Shown here: in pieces, positions 61,406 through 64,000 of the stretch
How the letters are laid out: each line of letters opens with the position of its first letter
How positions within the stretch are numbered: position 1 is the first letter of the stretch
Assembly (NCBI GenBank): GCA_902598305.1
Contig: CACKBL010000005.1
Span: 85,883-149,882, forward strand
Length of the DNA stretch: 64,000 nucleotides
Origin: an uncultured Bacteroidota bacterium
GTDB taxonomy: Bacteria > Bacteroidota > Bacteroidia > Flavobacteriales > Flavobacteriaceae
Reading direction: 5' to 3'
Translations under genes and position numbers: made by a program
The notes under the pieces: model-generated
Told to the model about the DNA's origin: nothing
Database searches by the model: none
Seen by the model: the letters and a program-made list of their open reading frames with translations, nothing else

Positions 61406-63345
61406 AAAAAATACAAACATTCCTTTTTTGTTTAATTGCTTTCTCTTGTTATTCACAAGAGCCTGTCAAATGGGATTTTGCGGTTTCTGATATTAAAAAT
61501 GGAGAATTAAAGCTTACAATTAGAGCCGATATAGACAAAAATTGGCGTCTTTATTCTCCGAAAGTTTATGATGATGGACCGTTGGCTACCGAACTCAATT
61601 TTTTTTCAGATTCATTAAGTGTTAGAAAAAAAGGTTCCCTTTTGTCATCAAAGCCCTTGGATGAATTTGACCAATATTTTTTTAAAAACATCTCTTTTTT
61701 TAAAAATGAGGCAGAATTTTACCAAACATTATATTATAAAAAGAGCTCAGGTGAACCGATAAAAGGAGAAATTTCTTATCAAGTTTGTGATGATATGTTG
61801 TGTATATTTCGCACCAAGTCATTTAGCCTATCCATTGATGGAAAATTGTTAGAATTAAGTCCTAATGAACTCAAAGAGTACGATCTTTTAAAAATCGATG
61901 AATTGAGCTTGGATCTAAGTAATGAAGATCTTTTAATATCACCAACTAATATTGAATCAAACGATCAATCTTTTTTTTCTATTTTTTTATTAGGAATTTT
62001 AAGCGGAATCCTGGCTCTGCTTACTCCTTGCATTTTTCCAATGATTCCGCTGACAGTCTCATTTTTTATTAAACAAAATCAATCAAATCGAAAAGGAATT
62101 TTTGATGCTCTCTTGTATGGTTTTTTTATAATATTAATATATGTTTCACTAAGTTTACCTTTTCATCTAGTTGATTCTTTAAATCCACAAATTTTAAATG
62201 ATTTGTCAACAAGTGTATTTTTGAATCTAATATTTTTTATTGTATTTATATTTTTTGCGTTTTCTTTTTTTGGCTATTATGAGTTAACCCTACCAGTATT
62301 TTTCTTAAATAAAACTGAATCTAAATCTTCAATATCGGGTGTAATAGGCATTTTTTTCATGTCTTTGACCTTGGCACTGGTTTCCTTCTCATGTACTGGA
62401 CCAATACTTGGCTCTTTATTAGTAGGGTCATTATCTATTAATGGAGGAGCATACCAATTAACAGCAGGAATGCTAGGTTTTGGCATTTCATTAGCACTAC
62501 CTTTTGCGATGTTGGCTCTTTTTCCAAATTTGATTAAAAACCTTCCAAAGTCAGGCACTTGGATGAAAAAGTTCAAAATAACGTTAGGTTTTATCGAACT
62601 TGCACTAGCATTGAAATTTTTATCAAATGCTGATCTTGTTTCAGGGTGGGGTTTTTTAAAAAGAGAAGTTTTTATTTTAATATGGTTGATTTTGTCTCTT
62701 CTTTTATCTATATACCTTCTTGGCCTTGTAAAAAACACAGGTGAAAAAAAATCTAATATTGAAAAGATATTTGGTCTAATTAGCTTAATCTTTTCAATAT
62801 ATCTCTTAAATGGTCTTGTAAGCAAAGAAAATAAACTGAAATTTGTTAGTGGATTTACACCTCCTGTTTTCTACAGCCTTTTTTCTAACACCAATGATTG
62901 CCCACTAAATCTGGATTGTTATAAGAATTTTAAAGCTGCTCGTGAAAAAGCGAAGTCTCAAAACAAACCAATTTTAATTGATTTTACGGGATGGGCTTGT
63001 GTAAATTGCAGGAGAGTAGAGGAAAATATTTGGTCTAACCCAGAGGTTTACGATATTTTAAAAAATAAGTTTATAATTAGTTCGCTTTATGTGGATGATA
63101 GAAAAAAACTTAGTCCTGATGAGTCTTTTAATTTTAAATTTCGAGATGGTAGGATAAAAAAAATTAGAACTATTGGTGAAAAGTGGTCAACTTTCCAACT
63201 TCAAAATTTCAATTCCGCATCACAACCCTATTACATTATGATTCATCCCAATGGAAGGATTCTTAATTACCCTATACAATATACCTCTAGTGTAAATAAA
63301 TACAGAAATTGGCTAAATAAAGGACTAGACAACTATGGTTTATGA
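61402..63345 (+). CDS. dsbD: Thiol:disulfide interchange protein DsbD
   Basis: DsbD carries electrons from cytoplasmic thioredoxin to periplasmic proteins, including the cytochrome c maturation system. The 647-residue protein starts at TTG, overlapping the tilS stop, with a signal peptide (MKKIQTFLFCLIAFSCYSQ). Three domains are visible: a periplasmic N-terminal domain with Cys129 and Cys134, an eight-helix membrane domain with Cys210 (TPCIF) and Cys331 (FSCTGP), and a C-terminal thioredoxin domain with CVNC at 533-536. All redox Cys are intact. It is followed by an overlapping NRAMP-like gene. Confidence 0.93.
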   Translation: MKKIQTFLFCLIAFSCYSQEPVKWDFAVSDIKNGELKLTIRADIDKNWRLYSPKVYDDGPLATELNFFSDSLSVRKKGSLLSSKPLDEFDQYFFKNISFFKNEAEFYQTLYYKKSSGEPIKGEISYQVCDDMLCIFRTKSFSLSIDGKLLELSPNELKEYDLLKIDELSLDLSNEDLLISPTNIESNDQSFFSIFLLGILSGILALLTPCIFPMIPLTVSFFIKQNQSNRKGIFDALLYGFFIILIYVSLSLPFHLVDSLNPQILNDLSTSVFLNLIFFIVFIFFAFSFFGYYELTLPVFFLNKTESKSSISGVIGIFFMSLTLALVSFSCTGPILGSLLVGSLSINGGAYQLTAGMLGFGISLALPFAMLALFPNLIKNLPKSGTWMKKFKITLGFIELALALKFLSNADLVSGWGFLKREVFILIWLILSLLLSIYLLGLVKNTGEKKSNIEKIFGLISLIFSIYLLNGLVSKENKLKFVSGFTPPVFYSLFSNTNDCPLNLDCYKNFKAAREKAKSQNKPILIDFTGWACVNCRRVEENIWSNPEVYDILKNKFIISSLYVDDRKKLSPDESFNFKFRDGRIKKIRTIGEKWSTFQLQNFNSASQPYYIMIHPNGRILNYPIQYTSSVNKYRNWLNKGLDNYGL

Positions 63346-64000
63346 TTGGGAGATTTTTTTTTAATCCTGCTTTTTTAGTCACGGCGGCCTTTATCGGCCC
63401 TGGTACAATAACGATGTGCATACTTACCGGTACAAATTATGGTTTTGATTTACTATGGGCCGTTTTATGTTCAACACTGATAACAATATTCATTCAAAAT
63501 ATTGCTGCTAGAATATCCTTTTATTCAAAAAAAGGTTTAGCTTCTACTATTCTTGGTAATGAAAAAAATAAGATTTTAAAAATTTTATTGATATGTTTAA
63601 TTTTTTCCTCAATTTTCATAGGTAATTCTGCCTATGAGGCGGGTAATTTATCGGGTACTCTTATAGGTACCAACGGGATTCTGAATTTGTTATCTGTTAA
63701 TCTTTCCAATTTTGTTCAGCTAATGATACTATGCATTGTTATATCCATTTTAATTTTCATAAACAATTTCAAAATTTTATCAAATATATTGATGCTCATC
63801 GTTGGATTTATGAGTTTATCTTTTCTGATATCTTCTTTTCTTACTAAGCCAGATTTTATAGAAATTTTAAAAGGTTTATTTATCCCTATCTTCAATTCAA
63901 AAAATGTTTTAAATGTTATCGGTATCGTGGGCACTACTGTCGTTCCTTACAATTTATTTTTACATGCAGCACTTGTAAATAAAAAGTATAAAGATATTAA
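63342..64000 (+). CDS. NRAMP-family metal transporter-like protein (3' end outside window)
   Basis: The gene begins at an ATG inside the dsbD stop (ATGA overlap) and runs open to the window end, giving 219 residues. Hydrophobic segments and the string GPGTITMCILTGTNYGFDLLWA identify an NRAMP-like transporter. The first metal-site motif, usually DPGN, is GPGT (19-22), and the sixth-helix motif, usually MPHN, is VPYN (201-204). These changes argue for a metal or ion preference different from Mn/Fe. GNSAYEAGNLSG in the middle is typical of a Bacteroidota subgroup I recall. The remaining C-terminus is not seen. Confidence 0.85.
   Translation, partial: MIGRFFFNPAFLVTAAFIGPGTITMCILTGTNYGFDLLWAVLCSTLITIFIQNIAARISFYSKKGLASTILGNEKNKILKILLICLIFSSIFIGNSAYEAGNLSGTLIGTNGILNLLSVNLSNFVQLMILCIVISILIFINNFKILSNILMLIVGFMSLSFLISSFLTKPDFIEILKGLFIPIFNSKNVLNVIGIVGTTVVPYNLFLHAALVNKKYKDI

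Noticed and set aside
62277..62825. A 182-codon minus-strand frame opposite dsbD
   Set aside because: It is antisense to the membrane domain of DsbD, which has intact motifs. No family pattern is visible in the reverse frame.
1..64000. CRISPR arrays, insertion sequences, prophage or integrases
   Set aside because: No direct-repeat arrays, transposase motifs or phage genes were seen by reading through the window; gene content and order look chromosomal.

Overview
The window is a gene-dense, AT-rich chromosomal stretch of a Bacteroidota bacterium, most likely a marine flavobacterium. The evidence is a SusC/SusD outer-membrane pair, DUF4290, a fused ResB-CcsA cytochrome c maturation protein, an argF'-type arginine operon and many lipoproteins. 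Several intergenic regions carry the Bacteroidota -7 promoter element (TAnnTTTG). No phage, insertion sequence or CRISPR array was seen, and no gene-free stretch exceeds 300 bases; the longest is the 235-base leader ahead of the arg operon.

Layout. Bases 1-5200 hold housekeeping genes (YqgE, HU, fmt, a P-loop ATPase, DUF493, DUF4290 and a MurA whose catalytic Cys is Asp). Bases 4901-10589 (minus strand) form a compact seven-gene photobiology operon: a SRPBCC protein, an SDR lacking the catalytic Tyr, a CPD photolyase, a 44-residue zinc-finger protein, a DASH cryptochrome, a photolyase-related protein that has lost three of four Fe-S ligands, and a helix-turn-helix-like DUF2805 protein. Bases 10695-23479 hold DUF2911, a sodium symporter plus a 31-residue membrane peptide plus a PIG-L deacetylase, then Maf/KdsC/DUF2520, CcsBA and a large zinc metalloprotease.

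Bases 23619-41562 are the accessory, surface-oriented part: CotH-like lipoprotein, M13 peptidase, SMP-30 with a coupled 25-residue peptide, GH43, GH31, an InlB-repeat lipoprotein, SusC/SusD, a divergent gamma-glutamyltransferase-like enzyme, an SGNH hydrolase and an N-formylglutamate amidohydrolase-like lipoprotein. A tRNA-Ser(UGA) follows. Bases 41766-51981 hold a TSUP transporter, the operon ftsK-lolA-lptF/G-ribB (with a degenerate RibA domain), an NhaC antiporter, lipoamide dehydrogenase and a ThuA-like protein. Bases 52041-59883 are a complete eight-gene arginine operon (GNAT-argG-argC-argD-argF'-argB-argE-argH) whose transcarbamylase carries Ser at the residue that selects succinyl over acetyl substrates. 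The window ends with tilS, dsbD and the start of an NRAMP-like transporter with non-canonical metal-site motifs.

The best candidates for something under-described are the photobiology operon with its two apparently decommissioned enzymes, the two stop-start coupled membrane micropeptides, and the SusCD-linked GGT-like locus. Promoter, motif and start calls were made by eye; family names rest on recognition of motifs, without database searches.
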